64,000 bases of DNA from Embiotoca jacksoni (taxonomy: Eukaryota; Chordata; Actinopteri; Embiotocidae). Shown piece after piece: positions 63,351-64,000 of the stretch. The stretch is from positions 62,001-126,000 of the forward strand of contig JAKOON010000033.1 in NCBI GenBank assembly GCA_022577435.1. Direction: 5' to 3'. Under the pieces are notes generated by a model that saw only the letters and a list, made by a program, of their open reading frames with translations, had not been told where the DNA came from and made no database searches. How positions within the stretch are numbered: position 1 is the first letter of the stretch; the number at the start of each line of letters is the position of its first letter. Made by a program: the position numbers and the translations under genes.

Positions 63351-64000
63351 TTTGAAGCTGAGCTGGTCACACTCATCTTGGGTGTCTAACTTGACACTGA
63401 TTGTGTAGATCTTCTGCGCTGTCAGGTTGAAGATGTGTGTGAAAAGCTCCACATTTTAGAATTTATAGCTTGCAGTAACATCTATATTTGAAGGACTGTC
63501 TACTGTAAATCAGCCTTATCGGACAAGCAGTTTTTTTCAACGTCTTTATTACATACATCATGTGAGCCTGGAGAAATGTGGATGGAAGCTGCAAATGGAC
63601 TGGTTGGCGGTAATTTAACCCAGCAGAGCTTATGTCGATAACTCTGGCTGTTTTTCTAGAGTAAGTCCTATTAGCATGCTCAGTAGTCTTTATCTCCTCT
63701 CCTTCCCCTTCTTACTTCAGTCACTCTGCTCACAGAGGGCACGTCCAGCTCATCCCAGCAGTGATAATTACGACATTCTTATGGAGGGATGAGTAGCCCT
63801 TTTGACCTGCGAGTCCCCTTGACTAACACACACGAGGTGGCGAGAGCAACGTGAGGGGAATTGACTGGGACTGATGACCGGGGAACTTTGGACTGAAGAC
63901 ACACAAGCACACTGCGGAGAGCACACGTCTTGCATAAATAAAGCCGCCGAGGAGCATCTGTGTACAGACAGGAACAGTGTGTGTGTGTGTGTTTTTTTTT

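Overview
The window looks like vertebrate nuclear DNA, most likely from a ray-finned (teleost) fish. The evidence is GT-AG introns of several kilobases, many CA/GT microsatellites, and interspersed-repeat remnants of types common in fish genomes. More than 99% of it is non-coding. The only protein-coding gene I can support is the 5' part of a synaptotagmin-1 gene (syt1, paralogue a or b not resolved), read on the minus strand. Its 3' exons lie beyond the left edge and its transcription start lies somewhere in the right half.

Three coding exons join in frame to give the first 157 residues. Exon A (18707-18907) carries the start codon and luminal domain. Exon B (8143-8315) carries the transmembrane segment, cysteine cluster and polybasic linker. 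Exon C (5172-5297) carries the acidic linker and first strand of C2A. The remaining C2A and C2B exons are not in positions 1-5171. Splice sites were placed by hand from reading frame, phase and consensus.

Layout: 1-5171 is intron with a SINE-like fragment and a LINE 3' end. 5298-8142 is intron with a dense cluster of G- and C-tracts. 8316-18706 is a 10.4-kb intron with an unusual perfect hairpin and a CpG cluster. 18908-64000 is the 5' non-coding part of the gene plus upstream DNA. It holds microsatellites, a 27-bp minisatellite, a ~700-bp foldback element, other fish repeats, two CpG-rich segments (46.0-46.2 kb and 50.2-50.55 kb) and a purine-rich candidate first exon (55.65-55.96 kb).

The most interesting signal is a set of RE1/NRSE elements, the binding sites of the neuronal-gene silencer REST. 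One near-perfect canonical site lies at 32169-32189. A compact cluster lies at 52631-52908: one canonical site, one split site with widened spacing, and one weaker split site on the other strand. The 27-bp minisatellite at 21.3-21.5 kb also carries RE1-like units. Together these suggest that this fish syt1 is kept off outside neurons by several REST sites in its 5' non-coding region. Binding itself is inference. No tRNA, rRNA, CRISPR or complete transposon gene was seen.
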